Positions 29,074 to 37,621 are shown, counted from the first letter of the stretch. The stretch is 64,000 bases of DNA from Hyphomicrobiales bacterium (GCA_017305535.1 JAFKKN010000002.1:1-64000), one strand, 5' to 3'. Notes: generated by a model not told the origin, from the letters alone. Program-made: numbers and translations.

Positions 29074-29413
29074 CTGAGAGTCTGGTGACAACTTTCGATT
29101 CAATTCGTCATTCCACGACATCTTCACGTCGTCGTTGTCACACGCCGAATCAGTCGCGTTGATTCGCGGGAAAACACCGGCGGTGCAGCACGATCGGTCG
29201 CGATGTTATACACAGGACGCCGCGCCGGACATTATTGGAACAACACTGCATTTGCCACACGCTTGAAATCCTTGCGCTTCCGATCCACGCAATTTGATCT
29301 GCATTCGATCATTTAACCTTACCGGCCCATTTCCGTGGAGCGACGACTCGATTCCATCTTTGCATCTCGGGGGTAACGTTAAACCTGTGTGGCCAGCACG
29401 GGGAGCAAGCAAC

Positions 29414-30625
29414 ATGACAACATTGGTGGCCACCACCCCTTCCGTCCGGCCCGGAGCCTTCGGCCAACGCACGTTGTCGCCGCGCGTCTGTATCGCCGAC
29501 AACAAGCCGCACATTCGCACCTTCCTCGCCGATGCTTTTGAGGATCTCGGCTTCATCGCTTTCGAATGTCCCCGCGCCGCCGATTTGAAGCTCTTACTTG
29601 AAGCCCAGATGTTCAACCTCGTCGTACTGGGGCTCTCAGCCGGCGGCATCGAGGCCGGCAAGGTGCTCGAAGCGCTAGCAAACGCCAACTTTCGCGGCAA
29701 GGTGATGCCGGTGGCCGTGCCGGATTCCATCCTCTCCTTCGCCACCCGGCAAATGGCGCGCGAACTCGGCATCGCCACGCTGCCGACGCTGCCGACGCCA
29801 TTCAGCGCCGAAACGTTACGCCACAGCGTTGCGTCGCTGATCCCGACCGAAGCGCCACCGAGCCCGGCGGTCGATGTCGCCGAAGCACTCAAGGCAGGCT
29901 GGCTCGAACTGTGGTACCAGCGCAAGATCGACGTCCGGACCTTGATGCCACGCGGCGCCGAGGCGCTGATCAGGATGCGACATCCGACCTGGGGCGTGGT
30001 GCTTCCCTCATCCTTCATTCCGGATCGTCGCGACACCGCGTTTCACAATCTGTCGGAGTTCGTTATCGCGCGCGTCATCGACGACTGGCGTTACTTCATC
30101 GAACGCAACGGGCCGGTCGATCTCGCCATCAATCTTCCCGCCTCGTTCCTGCGCGACAACGCCGCTGTGCGCACGTTGTGCCAGCGGATGCCGTCGCATC
30201 CGGCATTCGGTGGATTGTTGATCGAACTAAAATGCGCCGAAGTGATCGACGACTTCGACCATATCGCCGACGTCGCGCGGCGCATCCGCTTTCACAACGT
30301 CGCCGTCTCGATCAAAAGCGTCGGCGCCGAGTGGCCCGCCCTGATGGGCCGGCAGGTGTTTCCGTTCGCCGAACTCAAGGTGGACCGCCAATACGTCACC
30401 GGCTTCGGCGGCGACCGCCTCAAGCAGACGGTCTGCCGCGGCATCATCGATCTCGCCGAGGGCTACGGCGTGCGCACCGTCGCCGAAGGCATCGAGAGCC
30501 GCGCCGATTTCCTCACCGCGCACCAACTGGGCTTCGACATCGCGCAAGGCTTCCTGTTCGGCAAGGCGATGGCGCCGCGCAAATTCGCCCGCACCGCGCT
30601 CACCCGGCCGGTGACGCTGCCCTGA
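29414..30625 (+). CDS. REC-EAL two-domain protein, both domains degenerate
   Basis: The 403-residue protein has a receiver-like N-terminal domain (about 24-145) and an EAL-like domain (about 160-395). The receiver lacks key residues: the second acidic residue is N30, the phosphoacceptor position is G73 in NLVVLGL, and the usual Lys is in PTPF. The EAL domain keeps the EAL triad start E183, N240, E271, K322 and E358 (AEGIES), but the central DD(F)GTG motif is K301-S302 with VGAEWPA, and the TE pair reads K-C. Metal-dependent cyclic-di-GMP hydrolysis is therefore unlikely; a binding or scaffolding role is inferred. The ATG at 29414 follows GGGGAGCA. Stop to stop it abuts the convergent lyase gene. 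Confidence 0.88.
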   Translation: MTTLVATTPSVRPGAFGQRTLSPRVCIADNKPHIRTFLADAFEDLGFIAFECPRAADLKLLLEAQMFNLVVLGLSAGGIEAGKVLEALANANFRGKVMPVAVPDSILSFATRQMARELGIATLPTLPTPFSAETLRHSVASLIPTEAPPSPAVDVAEALKAGWLELWYQRKIDVRTLMPRGAEALIRMRHPTWGVVLPSSFIPDRRDTAFHNLSEFVIARVIDDWRYFIERNGPVDLAINLPASFLRDNAAVRTLCQRMPSHPAFGGLLIELKCAEVIDDFDHIADVARRIRFHNVAVSIKSVGAEWPALMGRQVFPFAELKVDRQYVTGFGGDRLKQTVCRGIIDLAEGYGVRTVAEGIESRADFLTAHQLGFDIAQGFLFGKAMAPRKFARTALTRPVTLP

Positions 30626-31522
30626 TTAGATGGTCCAACCCTGCAATTCGTCGTGGCGCGCCAGCAGGCGTTTGGCGGTCGTGTAAGTCGGCACCTCGAC
30701 CAGCGCGCCGTCCACTTCGACGCGGGCTTCGCCGCGCTCCCGCGCTGCTTCGAACGCGGCGACAATCGCGCGGGCACGCGCTAGCTCCGCTGCATTCGGC
30801 GTCATCACCGCGTTGATGATCGCCGGATGCGCGGGATCGACCGTGCTCTTGGCCTTGTAGCCGAGCCGCCGTGCCCATCGCGTCTCGCGTTCGACGCCTG
30901 CTGCATCGCTGAAGGTGTAAGGACAATCGACGGCGACGACACCGGCCGCCACGCATTCCAGCAGGAAGCGCTGACGCGCATAGGCAAGCTCCAGGCCGTC
31001 CGGTTCGCGCTCGGCGCCGAGATCGGCTGCGAGATCCTCCGCCGCCATCAGGCAGGCCGTAATGCGCGGACTGACGGTCGCGATGACACCGAGTTGCACC
31101 AGCCCACGCGCGAATTCGATATTCGGCAGCAGCATGGTCGCACCTTCGGGAATGCCGTAGTCGCGCTCGAATCTCGTCACCGCGTCGGCAAGTTGCATGA
31201 CGTGCCGAGGCTCGGCGACCTTGGGCAACGCCACGATGTCGGGTCGCCCGCGCATCACCGCCGCGAGATCGTCCATGCCATCTTCATCGAGCGGATTGAC
31301 GCGCACCGCCACCACCGCGCCTTGGGCGCGCCATTGCGGATACAGCTCCGGCGCCAGCCCGCGTGCTTTCGGCCGTAGCGATGGCGGCGTGAAATCCTCA
31401 AGTTCGTGAATCAGCACGTCGGCGCCGCTTGCGACCGCATTCGCCAACACCGCCTCGTTGGCCCCCTCGAGAAACAGCCAGGCCCGGCATAGCCGCGCCG
31501 GGCGAACGCGGCGCAACGTCAT
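30626..31522 (-). CDS. CoA ester lyase (CitE/HpcH-HpaI family)
   Basis: This 298-residue TIM-barrel enzyme belongs to the citrate lyase beta-like family. It probably cleaves a malyl-, citramalyl- or similar CoA thioester. Family blocks: RAWLFLEGANE at the start, HELEDFTPPSLR (metal/substrate loop) near 40, VRVNPLDEDGMDDL near 74, ALPKVAEPRHVM, LLPNIEFARGL with the conserved Glu near 136, and MAAEDLAADLGAE with the metal-binding Asp near 165. The substrate is not determinable. It is convergent with the REC-EAL gene with no spacer, and stands upstream of a secreted unknown on the same strand. Confidence 0.88.
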   Translation of the reverse strand: MTLRRVRPARLCRAWLFLEGANEAVLANAVASGADVLIHELEDFTPPSLRPKARGLAPELYPQWRAQGAVVAVRVNPLDEDGMDDLAAVMRGRPDIVALPKVAEPRHVMQLADAVTRFERDYGIPEGATMLLPNIEFARGLVQLGVIATVSPRITACLMAAEDLAADLGAEREPDGLELAYARQRFLLECVAAGVVAVDCPYTFSDAAGVERETRWARRLGYKAKSTVDPAHPAIINAVMTPNAAELARARAIVAAFEAARERGEARVEVDGALVEVPTYTTAKRLLARHDELQGWTI

Positions 31523-31538
31523 CGGATGCGGGCCCGCA

Positions 31539-32021
31539 TCACTCGAACTTCATGTCGATACATTTCGACACATCTGACCCCAGCCCCGAGGCGATGGTGA
31601 TGCAGCCACGCACTTTCTGCGCGGTGGTGTCGCTGGCCCAGATGGCATAGCCGCCCTGGCCGAAGAACGAATTGGTGTTGGGCGGCTCGGTCTCGGTCGC
31701 CTCGAACGAATAATTCGAATCCTGATCGAAGATACGCGGCTTCTTCACGCAGCTGCCATCGGTCTGGACGCTGAGGATTTCCTTGTTGTTGCGGGTCAGC
31801 GCCAGGCTGGCCGTGCAGCGGAAATATTCCGATGTCTTGGTGTTGAAGACATAGGCATAGGACCGGCAGGTCGCGGTGTTGAGCTTGCCGGGGCTGAGGC
31901 CGCGGCTACAGGCGATGCGCTGGTTATTGCCGAGCTTGAACTGATCTTCGGCATGCGCGCTGCCTGCCAGCATCATGCCGCCGAGCGCCAGCCAGACGGC
32001 CGCCGTTGTCATCCTTGCCAT
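31539..32021 (-). CDS. Hypothetical secreted protein, Cys-rich
   Basis: The 160-residue protein has a Sec signal peptide (about 1-24, ending GSAHA) and a mature part with several Cys (IACSRG, ATCRSY, FRCTAS, GSCVKK, RGCITI, SKCIDM), an even number that could form three disulfides. It is therefore probably folded in the periplasm or outside. The family is not recognised. The ATG at 32021 (MARMTT) is chosen because AAAGGAG ends nine bases upstream; the earlier ATG at 32030 would touch that site. It lies 16 bases beyond the lyase start, so it may be co-transcribed with it. Confidence 0.75.
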   Translation of the reverse strand: MARMTTAAVWLALGGMMLAGSAHAEDQFKLGNNQRIACSRGLSPGKLNTATCRSYAYVFNTKTSEYFRCTASLALTRNNKEILSVQTDGSCVKKPRIFDQDSNYSFEATETEPPNTNSFFGQGGYAIWASDTTAQKVRGCITIASGLGSDVSKCIDMKFE

Positions 32022-32218
32022 CCCGGTCATCTCCTTTGCGTCGCGCCGCCGGTTAGAATCGGCGGCGAAGATAACCGCGACGACGCCATCGGCAAAGCCT
32101 TCGTCGGCGACATGGTCCGCCGGCCATCAGGAAACTTGTCGTGATGTCGCCACCGTCGCATGATGCCGCCTTGACCCTGTCGGCCGGCAGCGGCCGGCCG
32201 TCCCGGTGGAGGCCCGAC

Positions 32219-32524
32219 ATGATCCGCTCCCTGATGCTTTCCCTGCTTGCCGCCGTCACGACCCTGGCGTTGCCCGCGACCGCACCGGCGCAATCGGCAA
32301 AGCCCGTGCCATGGGTGATCGCGCCCAATATCGGCTACGGCTACGACGCCCACTTCAAGACATGGCAGTACAAGATGGGCACCAACAACGCCGGCGACCT
32401 GTTCAAGGGCGCCAAGAAGGTGCCGAAGAACACGCTGTTCTTCCTCGGCGCCAACGGCCAGCTCTACATGCGCACCGGACCGTTCCTCGATGGCGACGGC
32501 AGTTTCAAGTTCGGCCCGGGATAG
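32219..32524 (+). CDS. Hypothetical small secreted protein
   Basis: The 101-residue protein has a signal peptide (about 1-25, ATAPAQS) and a mature part rich in Gly, Tyr and Lys with GYGYDAHFKTWQYKMGTNNAGD and a C-terminal FLDGDGSFKFGPG. No Cys and no recognised domain. The ATG at 32219 has GGTGGAGG upstream. It is divergent from the Cys-rich protein gene, about 200 bases apart. Function unknown. Confidence 0.7.
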   Translation: MIRSLMLSLLAAVTTLALPATAPAQSAKPVPWVIAPNIGYGYDAHFKTWQYKMGTNNAGDLFKGAKKVPKNTLFFLGANGQLYMRTGPFLDGDGSFKFGPG

Positions 32525-32571
32525 GACCAGCCAATACGGGACACGCGGCGCGCCGTCACCTCACCCTCAGC

Positions 32572-32597
32572 GGCGTCTCCGCCTGCGCGGGGACGAC
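32572..32597. repeat. Family B repeat fragment (copy 3)
   Basis: GCGTCTCCGCCTGCGCGGGGACGAC corresponds to one palindromic arm of family B with a degraded left half. It lies between the convergent secreted-protein gene and the gene starting at 33823. Confidence 0.7.
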
Positions 32598-32629
32598 ATC
32601 GCAACGATGGCCTTTTAACGTCGTTTTCT

Positions 32630-33823
32630 TCAGAACGCCGCCGCGAGTTCGCGCGCGCCGGGCTTGGCGCTGTTGACGTCCATGCGCTCGTCGGTGATCG
32701 CGAGCAGCTTCGCCACCGTGTTGTGACGGATCGCCACCGGATTGCGCTCATAGCCCGAGCGCTGGAAGAAATTCGAGGTCGGCACCCGCTCGCGATAGGA
32801 CTGCGGCATCGTCACCATGTCGAAGCCGGTGCCGTCGCCCGTGAGATTCATCATCTCCAGTTCGGCGGCGGTGAGCGGCTTGTGATAGCCCTTGGCGCGC
32901 GCGAAGATCACCGACGTCAGCAGCTTGTGGGTTTGCAGCAGCGGGCCGACATCCATGTCGAGCACCAGCGCGTGTACACCCCAACCACGCGGCGTGGCGC
33001 CGAGCTTGGCCTGCTCGCTCCAGCTATTGGGCACCGAGCGCGCGAAGGCCAGCATCTTCCGGAACGCCGCGATCTTGCGCTCCATCGCCTGGCGTTGCGG
33101 GCCCGAGAGCCGCGCCGCCTTGTCCTGCAAGGCTTTCAGGATACCGGCGCCCTGCTCGGCCATCAGATTGAGCGTGTTAGTGGTGAGCAACTGATTGTAG
33201 CCTACTGCCGTCGAAATCGCCCGCGCGCCCGGCCGCCCCGAACTCAAGCCCGACTGCATGTCGTGATTGCCGTTGCCGCCAGTCTCGAACGAATAGACCC
33301 GAACCGCCTGCTCGCGCGTCAGCCCCATGGCGATGGCGGTGCGCGCATAAGCGCGCTTGAAATCCATCTCATGCGCCGGGCGCGTCGGCACAAACTGATA
33401 ATATTCGCGCGCGGCCTGCAGGAAATCCGCCACCACGGGCAGTGGCTTGTGTTCGCGCGGCTCAGTCTCGTCCGGCTCCGGATTCACCGGTCGCTTCGGT
33501 CCATCATAGAGCGGCGGCTGCGTCAGCACGTAATCTTCGAGCGCGATCCGCTGACCGTCGCGGCGCTTGGCGAAACGCATGCGGCGCTTCTCGGCGATGC
33601 TGTCCCAATAGGCACTGGCTTCGGCGTTGAAGGCCTCGCGCGCCGCGAGATAGATTTGCAGCTTGCGACGATATTCGGCGACAGCCTGCGGGCTCGCCGT
33701 CTGCGCGCGGGCATTGGCGATAGACGCCGGTAGCGGCTGCGCCAGCACGACGATGCTCGTCGGCAGGATGAATGCCACCGCGATCGCGGCCGGCGTGAGA
33801 AAGCGAATCATTTTTGCGCGCAT
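32630..33823 (-). CDS. Hypothetical exported protein, possibly lysozyme-like
   Basis: The 397-residue protein has an N-terminal signal or anchor (about residues 5-30), then a charged helical region. The middle (about 190-215) reads VYSFETGGNGNHDMQSG and AISTAVGYNQLL, which resembles the ExTGG plus SAVGYxQ pattern of lytic-transglycosylase-like folds, with the Glu as a possible catalytic acid; this is an inference from motif shape, not a firm family match. Bradyrhizobium homologues are usually annotated as hypothetical. The start is uncertain: ATG at 33823 gives a plausible signal, ATG at 33811 is an alternative, and neither has a strong ribosome-binding site. Confidence 0.72.
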   Translation of the reverse strand: MRAKMIRFLTPAAIAVAFILPTSIVVLAQPLPASIANARAQTASPQAVAEYRRKLQIYLAAREAFNAEASAYWDSIAEKRRMRFAKRRDGQRIALEDYVLTQPPLYDGPKRPVNPEPDETEPREHKPLPVVADFLQAAREYYQFVPTRPAHEMDFKRAYARTAIAMGLTREQAVRVYSFETGGNGNHDMQSGLSSGRPGARAISTAVGYNQLLTTNTLNLMAEQGAGILKALQDKAARLSGPQRQAMERKIAAFRKMLAFARSVPNSWSEQAKLGATPRGWGVHALVLDMDVGPLLQTHKLLTSVIFARAKGYHKPLTAAELEMMNLTGDGTGFDMVTMPQSYRERVPTSNFFQRSGYERNPVAIRHNTVAKLLAITDERMDVNSAKPGARELAAAF

Positions 33824-33903
33824 GCGCCGTTGTAACAAGCAGACTGTGAAGCCGGCATTAACAGGTCAGCAACCAAGTTGCCGCGAGTCGAGTCGTAAGG
33901 AAC

Positions 33904-34536
33904 TTACTTCCAGGCGAACACCGGCTGTTCCAGTTCGGCGACGCGCGTATCGCGCCCGGCGATCACCTCGCGGAACTGATAGATCAGCGCCGCCGTCGGC
34001 GCATGGATGTAATCGCCGTCGTGGCTAAAGCGGATCACCCGCCGCTCACTCTCCGGAATGCGCACGAAGTTGAAGGCGTCGTCGCGCTCGATCTGGGTCA
34101 ACGCGATGCGATGCACCGAAGCGACCTCGTCCGGATTGGGCTTGAGGCGCGCGGTGTCGTCGGCCCACATCACCACCGGCGTGATGAGGTAACCGGAGCG
34201 GGTCGGATAATCGTCGAGCAGACCGAGTACGGCGCCGGCATCGAGCTTGAGCCCGATCTCCTCGTCGAGTTCGCGCAGCGCCGCTTCCACCGGCGTTTCG
34301 CCGGGATCGCAACGCCCGCCCGGCGGCGCCCACTGGTTGCTGTGCGCCCGCAGGCTGGCGGCCCGCAACGTCAGCAGCAGCGCGGTTCCGTCCGCCGCCT
34401 CAGTGGAACGCGCCAGCGTCAGGGCGACCGCCGCGCGCTTCAGTTTGGCAGTCGCCGCCTCCGGCACGGCACGCACGAAAGCGGCGCAGCGGCCCGCGAT
34501 CTCATGTCGGGTGACATCGTTAAAGGGGCGGATCAT
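33904..34536 (-). CDS. NUDIX hydrolase (CoA pyrophosphatase-like)
   Basis: The 210-residue Nudix enzyme has a perfect Nudix box G-x5-E-x7-REL-x-EE-x-GL (GGRCDPGETPVEAALRELDEEIGL region near 85-108) and upstream RAHSNQWAPPGGR, typical of the CoA/ADP-ribose pyrophosphatase (NudL-like) branch. It would hydrolyse a nucleoside diphosphate linked to another group; coenzyme A is the likeliest substrate. The ATG at 34536 has AAGGGGC directly before it; the long upstream in-frame extension overlaps maf and is spurious. Divergent from maf. Confidence 0.9.
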   Translation of the reverse strand: MIRPFNDVTRHEIAGRCAAFVRAVPEAATAKLKRAAVALTLARSTEAADGTALLLTLRAASLRAHSNQWAPPGGRCDPGETPVEAALRELDEEIGLKLDAGAVLGLLDDYPTRSGYLITPVVMWADDTARLKPNPDEVASVHRIALTQIERDDAFNFVRIPESERRVIRFSHDGDYIHAPTAALIYQFREVIAGRDTRVAELEQPVFAWK

Positions 34537-34668
34537 GCCCCTTGATGGCAATCTGAAATCGATTTGGCAACGTCCCATCGTCGCTGCCTCCCACGCCGGT
34601 TGTCGAAGCGGGCGGCTTCCGATACGGTCCGGCGCGCCGCAAACCGCCCGGAAAACCGATTCAACCTC

Positions 34669-35292
34669 ATGTCTGGCCGTTCCAAACTCGTTCTCGCGTC
34701 CGGTTCGCCGCGCCGCCTCGCTTTGCTCAACCAAGCCGGCATCGAACCGGATGCGTTGCGCCCCGCCGATGTCGACGAGACCCCGAAGCGGGGCGAACTG
34801 CCGCGCGCCTGCGCCAACCGGCTGGCCCATGCCAAGGCTCAGGCTGCACTGGCGGCGTTGAAACTCGACGACAATCTGCGCGGGTCCTACATCCTCGCAG
34901 CCGACACCGTGGTGGCGGTCGGCCGCCGCATCCTGCCCAAGGCGGAACTGGCCGACGAGGCCGCGCAGTGTCTGCGGCTGCTCTCCGGCCGCAACCATCG
35001 CGTCTACACCGCGATCTGCCTGGTGACGCCGCACGAGGCATTTCGCCAGCGGCTGGTCGAGACGCGGGTGCGCTTCAAGCGCCTCACCGAGGACGACCTG
35101 CGCGGCTACATCGCCTCCGACGAATGGCGCGGCAAGGCGGGCGGCTACGCTATCCAGGGCATCGCCGGCTCGTTCGCGGTGAAAATGGTCGGCTCCTACA
35201 CCAACGTGGTCGGGCTGCCGCTGTACGAGACGGTGACGCTGCTCGGCGGCGAAAAATTCCCGATCCGCGACGGCTGGCTCAATGCCGGCTAA
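34669..35292 (+). CDS. maf: Maf-like nucleotide pyrophosphatase / septum inhibitor
   Basis: This 207-residue Maf/YhdE family enzyme hydrolyses non-canonical or canonical nucleoside triphosphates to monophosphates and has been tied to septum inhibition. Conserved blocks: [17 protein letters not shown] (residues 9-25), [15 protein letters not shown] near 75, [11 protein letters not shown], and [15 protein letters not shown] near 160. The ATG at 34669 starts the family alignment. Its end overlaps yacG by 11 bases, so the two are co-translated. In relatives it usually follows infA, which is absent here. Confidence 0.95.
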   Translation: MSGRSKLVLASGSPRRLALLNQAGIEPDALRPADVDETPKRGELPRACANRLAHAKAQAALAALKLDDNLRGSYILAADTVVAVGRRILPKAELADEAAQCLRLLSGRNHRVYTAICLVTPHEAFRQRLVETRVRFKRLTEDDLRGYIASDEWRGKAGGYAIQGIAGSFAVKMVGSYTNVVGLPLYETVTLLGGEKFPIRDGWLNAG

Positions 35293-35476
35293 GCCGCCAT
35301 CAGCCGACAAGGCGGGAAAGGCCCCGGCAAAGCCCTGTCCGATCTGCGGCAAACCGGCCATGCCGGAATCGCGGCCGTTCTGTTCCGAGCGCTGCCGCGA
35401 CGTCGACCTCAATCGCTGGCTCTCGGGCTCCTACGTGGTGCCGGGCCGCGACACCGACCCCGAAGACGCCGACTGA
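35282..35476 (+). CDS. yacG: DNA gyrase inhibitor YacG (DUF329)
   Basis: The 64-residue zinc-binding protein has CPIC (C19, C22) and CSERC (C34, C38) forming one zinc site, then the YacG signature [16 protein letters not shown]. YacG binds the GyrB subunit and reduces gyrase activity in E. coli. The N-terminus is Lys/Ala/Pro-rich, as in alphaproteobacteria. It overlaps maf by 11 bases. tRNA-Phe follows after 160 bases. Confidence 0.95.
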   Translation: MPAKPPSADKAGKAPAKPCPICGKPAMPESRPFCSERCRDVDLNRWLSGSYVVPGRDTDPEDAD

Positions 35477-35635
35477 CACGCAGCATCTCCGCCGAATAAG
35501 CCGTTGCGCCGGCTCCCGAACCCGGACCGGCGCAATCTCTCGCGCCTGCATCCACAAAGCGTCGCTGACGGGTGGACACGGCGCTCCGGCCCCACTATAA
35601 ACCGGCGCGCCCCGGGGCTTTTCGCTCCGGCAGCA

Positions 35636-35711
35636 GCCCAGGTAGCTCAGTTGGTAGAGCATGCGACTGAAAATCGCAGTGTCGGTGGTTCGATCCCGCC
35701 CCTGGGCACCA
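35636..35711 (+). tRNA. tRNA-Phe (GAA)
   Basis: This 76-base tRNA has a perfect acceptor stem GCCCAGG/CCTGGGC, a D-arm GCTCAGTTGGTAGAGC, an anticodon loop CTGAAAA with anticodon GAA, a T-arm with GGTTCGATCC and an encoded CCA end. The protein-like frames on the opposite strand here are false. Confidence 0.98.
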
Positions 35712-36012
35712 TTCATTTCCCGATCTTCCGTTTTCTCGCCAATGGCTTGGGTGGCATTTGATGCCTGCCGCGCTGTGGGCCATGACGCGGCGCGTTCCTG
35801 ATCCGCCTGCACTGTGCCGAGATCGCAGCCGGACGACTGTTTTGCTTGTCGAGCGGCTTGCATTTGAACGATGGCGTGATCCGTCCGACTATCACTCGAT
35901 CGGCTATCGCCAGTCGGCAGCCCGATGGCATGGATATCCAAAAATCGGGCGACGGCGAGCCACGTTGAAACCGAGATAGACAAATAAGACCGACGCTTGG
36001 AAGGAGGGGTTC
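35712..36012. other. Intergenic stretch after tRNA-Phe
   Basis: No gene I can support. Open frames on both strands lack ribosome-binding sites, recognisable domains and typical codon bias. No att-like duplication of the tRNA 3' end was noticed in the window, so there is no sign of an integrated island at this tRNA. Confidence 0.6.
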
Positions 36013-36417
36013 TTGAGCAACACTGCCTTTGCGTTGATCGGCTTCATCGCATGGTCGCTTTTTCTGCTTGTGCTGATGGAGACGATCCGGACCTATCTGG
36101 TCGTGACCGGCCGGGTTCCGGCAAACGGCTTCACCCCCGACAACGGCAATCTGTCGCCCTTCATGCAGCGACTTGCCCGCGCCCATGCGAATTGCCTCGA
36201 AGGGCTGCCGATCTTCGGCGGTTTGCTGGTCTTCGCACTGCTGCTCGACAAGACGACGATCACGGATTCACTGGCCCCGTGGCTGCTCACGGCACGCGTC
36301 GTGCAATCAGTCATCCATCTGGTGTCGACCAGCGCCGTCGCCGTCAGCCTGCGGTTCACCGCCTTCGCCGTGCAGATGGCAATCGGCCTCTACTGGGTCT
36401 TTCAGCTGATTTTCTGA
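36013..36417 (+). CDS. MAPEG family membrane protein
   Basis: The 134-residue protein has four predicted helices and the MAPEG pattern (LARAHANCLEGLPIFGGLLVFALLL with ExxP near residue 63). MAPEG members include membrane-bound glutathione transferases; many bacterial ones are uncharacterised. The TTG at 36013 is taken as start because AAGGAGG lies six bases upstream and the first helix begins right after. It stands alone. Confidence 0.88.
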   Translation: MSNTAFALIGFIAWSLFLLVLMETIRTYLVVTGRVPANGFTPDNGNLSPFMQRLARAHANCLEGLPIFGGLLVFALLLDKTTITDSLAPWLLTARVVQSVIHLVSTSAVAVSLRFTAFAVQMAIGLYWVFQLIF

Positions 36418-36452
36418 GACCGCCTCCGTCCTCGACAGTCAACCCGGCGCGC

Positions 36453-36484
36453 TCAATCTAAAGATTGATTGATAGTATATATTT
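36453..36484. promoter_or_regulatory. AT-rich palindrome and possible promoter upstream of the beta-barrel gene
   Basis: TCAATC-TAAA-GATTGA (36453-36468) is a perfect inverted repeat followed directly by TTGATAGTATATATTTTG, a markedly AT-rich island in GC-rich surroundings, 70-100 bases before the next start. It could be an operator overlapping a promoter. No regulator can be named. Confidence 0.45.
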
Positions 36485-36551
36485 TGCGCCATAGGGTTGC
36501 GACGGGACCTGTTCATCGATTGGAACGGGCATCGTGACAAGGACAAGATAA

Positions 36552-37154
36552 ATGGCGGAAATATTGGGCCCTCAGAAATTGGGGCCGCTGACGGCGCTTG
36601 TCGGCGAGTGGGAAGGCAACTTCGGCGTCGATCTCTCCTATCGCAACAAGGACGACGAGACGATTCAGACCAGCTACTTCGAGAAGGCGTGGTTTCGACC
36701 GATCCCGATCGTCGAGAACGGCCACCAGACCATGGAAGGCCTCAACTACAGCATGACGGCGTGGCGTCACGGCGAGGAAGCCATGGACCCGTTCCACGAC
36801 GAGGTCGGCTATCTGTTGTGGGACAAGGCGCACGGACAGGTGATCCGTTGCTTTGCGGTGCCGCGCGGGCTCGCGATCCTGGCCGGCGGCCCCGCCAGGC
36901 CACGCGACAAATCGTTCGCGCTGAAGGCAGAGCCCGGCGCCAAGGGCTACGGCCTGACGCAAAACCAGTATTTGCTGGAGCGGGCGGAAGCGACCGCGTT
37001 CGAATGCTCCTTCGCCTTCAACGACGACGGCACCTTCAGCTACACATCGGATCTCGTGCTCAAACTGGCGGCCACCGGCACCACCATGCACCACACCGAT
37101 CGCAACACGCTGCATCGGACCAAGCGCATCCATCCGAGCGTCGAATACAACTGA
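36552..37154 (+). CDS. Heme-binding beta-barrel (nitrobindin/FABP-like) domain protein
   Basis: The 200-residue protein resembles the DUF1794/nitrobindin fold: an N-terminal LTALVGEWEGNFGVDLS (the ALVGxWxGxG pattern), strands through the middle and MHHTDRNTLHRTKR at the end where the heme-ligating His usually lies. Nitrobindins bind ferric heme and react with peroxynitrite; whether this one binds heme is inference from the pattern. ATG at 36552 after GACAAGGACAAGATAA, a weak AAGGAC site. An AT-rich palindrome lies upstream. Confidence 0.8.
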   Translation: MAEILGPQKLGPLTALVGEWEGNFGVDLSYRNKDDETIQTSYFEKAWFRPIPIVENGHQTMEGLNYSMTAWRHGEEAMDPFHDEVGYLLWDKAHGQVIRCFAVPRGLAILAGGPARPRDKSFALKAEPGAKGYGLTQNQYLLERAEATAFECSFAFNDDGTFSYTSDLVLKLAATGTTMHHTDRNTLHRTKRIHPSVEYN

Positions 37155-37181
37155 CGCCGCGCAGTGATTGAGTCCCGGCCG

Positions 37182-37583
37182 TCACGAACCGCGACCGGGA
37201 AACACGCGTTGCATCGCCTTGGCGGCCTCGTCCATCTGTGCACTCATGTAGCCGGCAATAGCGTGCGGCAGCACATCGACGACCCACACCAGGCGACAGC
37301 GGCTCTCGCCGTCGGCGATCACCTGCACCGAGGCGCTGTGCTGCGCCACGCGCTCGTTTTTCACTGCGTAGACCAGACGCCGCCGCGCGTCGTCGCAATC
37401 GACCAGCACTTCCCGTGCAGCGGTGCCGTTGGCAAAAGAGACGATGCGCGCGTCGTCTTCCAGCTTGGTATCGAGCACGAAGCCCGGCACCAGCCGCGTA
37501 TGCAGCGCGCCGAAATCGCGTACCGCGGACCACACGTCGGTGGCCGGTGCGTTGAGAGCGATGTCCTTGTGAATGGAGGCCAT
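37182..37583 (-). CDS. SRPBCC family protein (polyketide cyclase/dehydrase-like)
   Basis: The 133-residue START/Bet v1-like protein begins IHKDIALNAPATDVWSAVRDFGALHTRLVPGF, the usual opening of ligand-binding SRPBCC proteins, and ends with the long helix AGYMSAQMDEAAKAMQRVF. The ligand is unknown. ATG at 37583 has an AAAAAGGAGATG-type ribosome-binding site. Convergent with the preceding beta-barrel gene, 27 bases apart. Confidence 0.85.
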   Translation of the reverse strand: MASIHKDIALNAPATDVWSAVRDFGALHTRLVPGFVLDTKLEDDARIVSFANGTAAREVLVDCDDARRRLVYAVKNERVAQHSASVQVIADGESRCRLVWVVDVLPHAIAGYMSAQMDEAAKAMQRVFPGRGS

Positions 37584-37621
37584 GGCGCATCTCCTTTTTC
37601 TGACGGCGAACGGCTATGAGC

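Larger units (their letters stand above)
28843..29413. other. Intergenic region rich in dispersed repeats
   Basis: This 571-base gene-free region holds two adjacent repeats (family A at 28871-28930, family B at 28939-29073) and then about 340 bases with no recognised gene. A short inverted repeat CGAATCA/TGATTCG lies at about 29146-29166. The promoter of the REC-EAL gene must be in the right part. Confidence 0.75.

Noticed and set aside
33904-35412. A 502-codon frame including the Nudix gene
   Set aside because: Only the last 210 codons form a Nudix enzyme with a good ribosome-binding site at 34536; the rest overlaps maf and yacG in antisense.
35300-35983. Protein frame opposite tRNA-Phe and yacG
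   Set aside because: It contains the well-known false peptide produced by translating tRNA genes backwards; the tRNA and yacG explain the sequence.
35636-36417. Genomic island inserted at tRNA-Phe
   Set aside because: No integrase, no repeated tRNA 3' end and no change in base composition were found; the downstream genes are ordinary.
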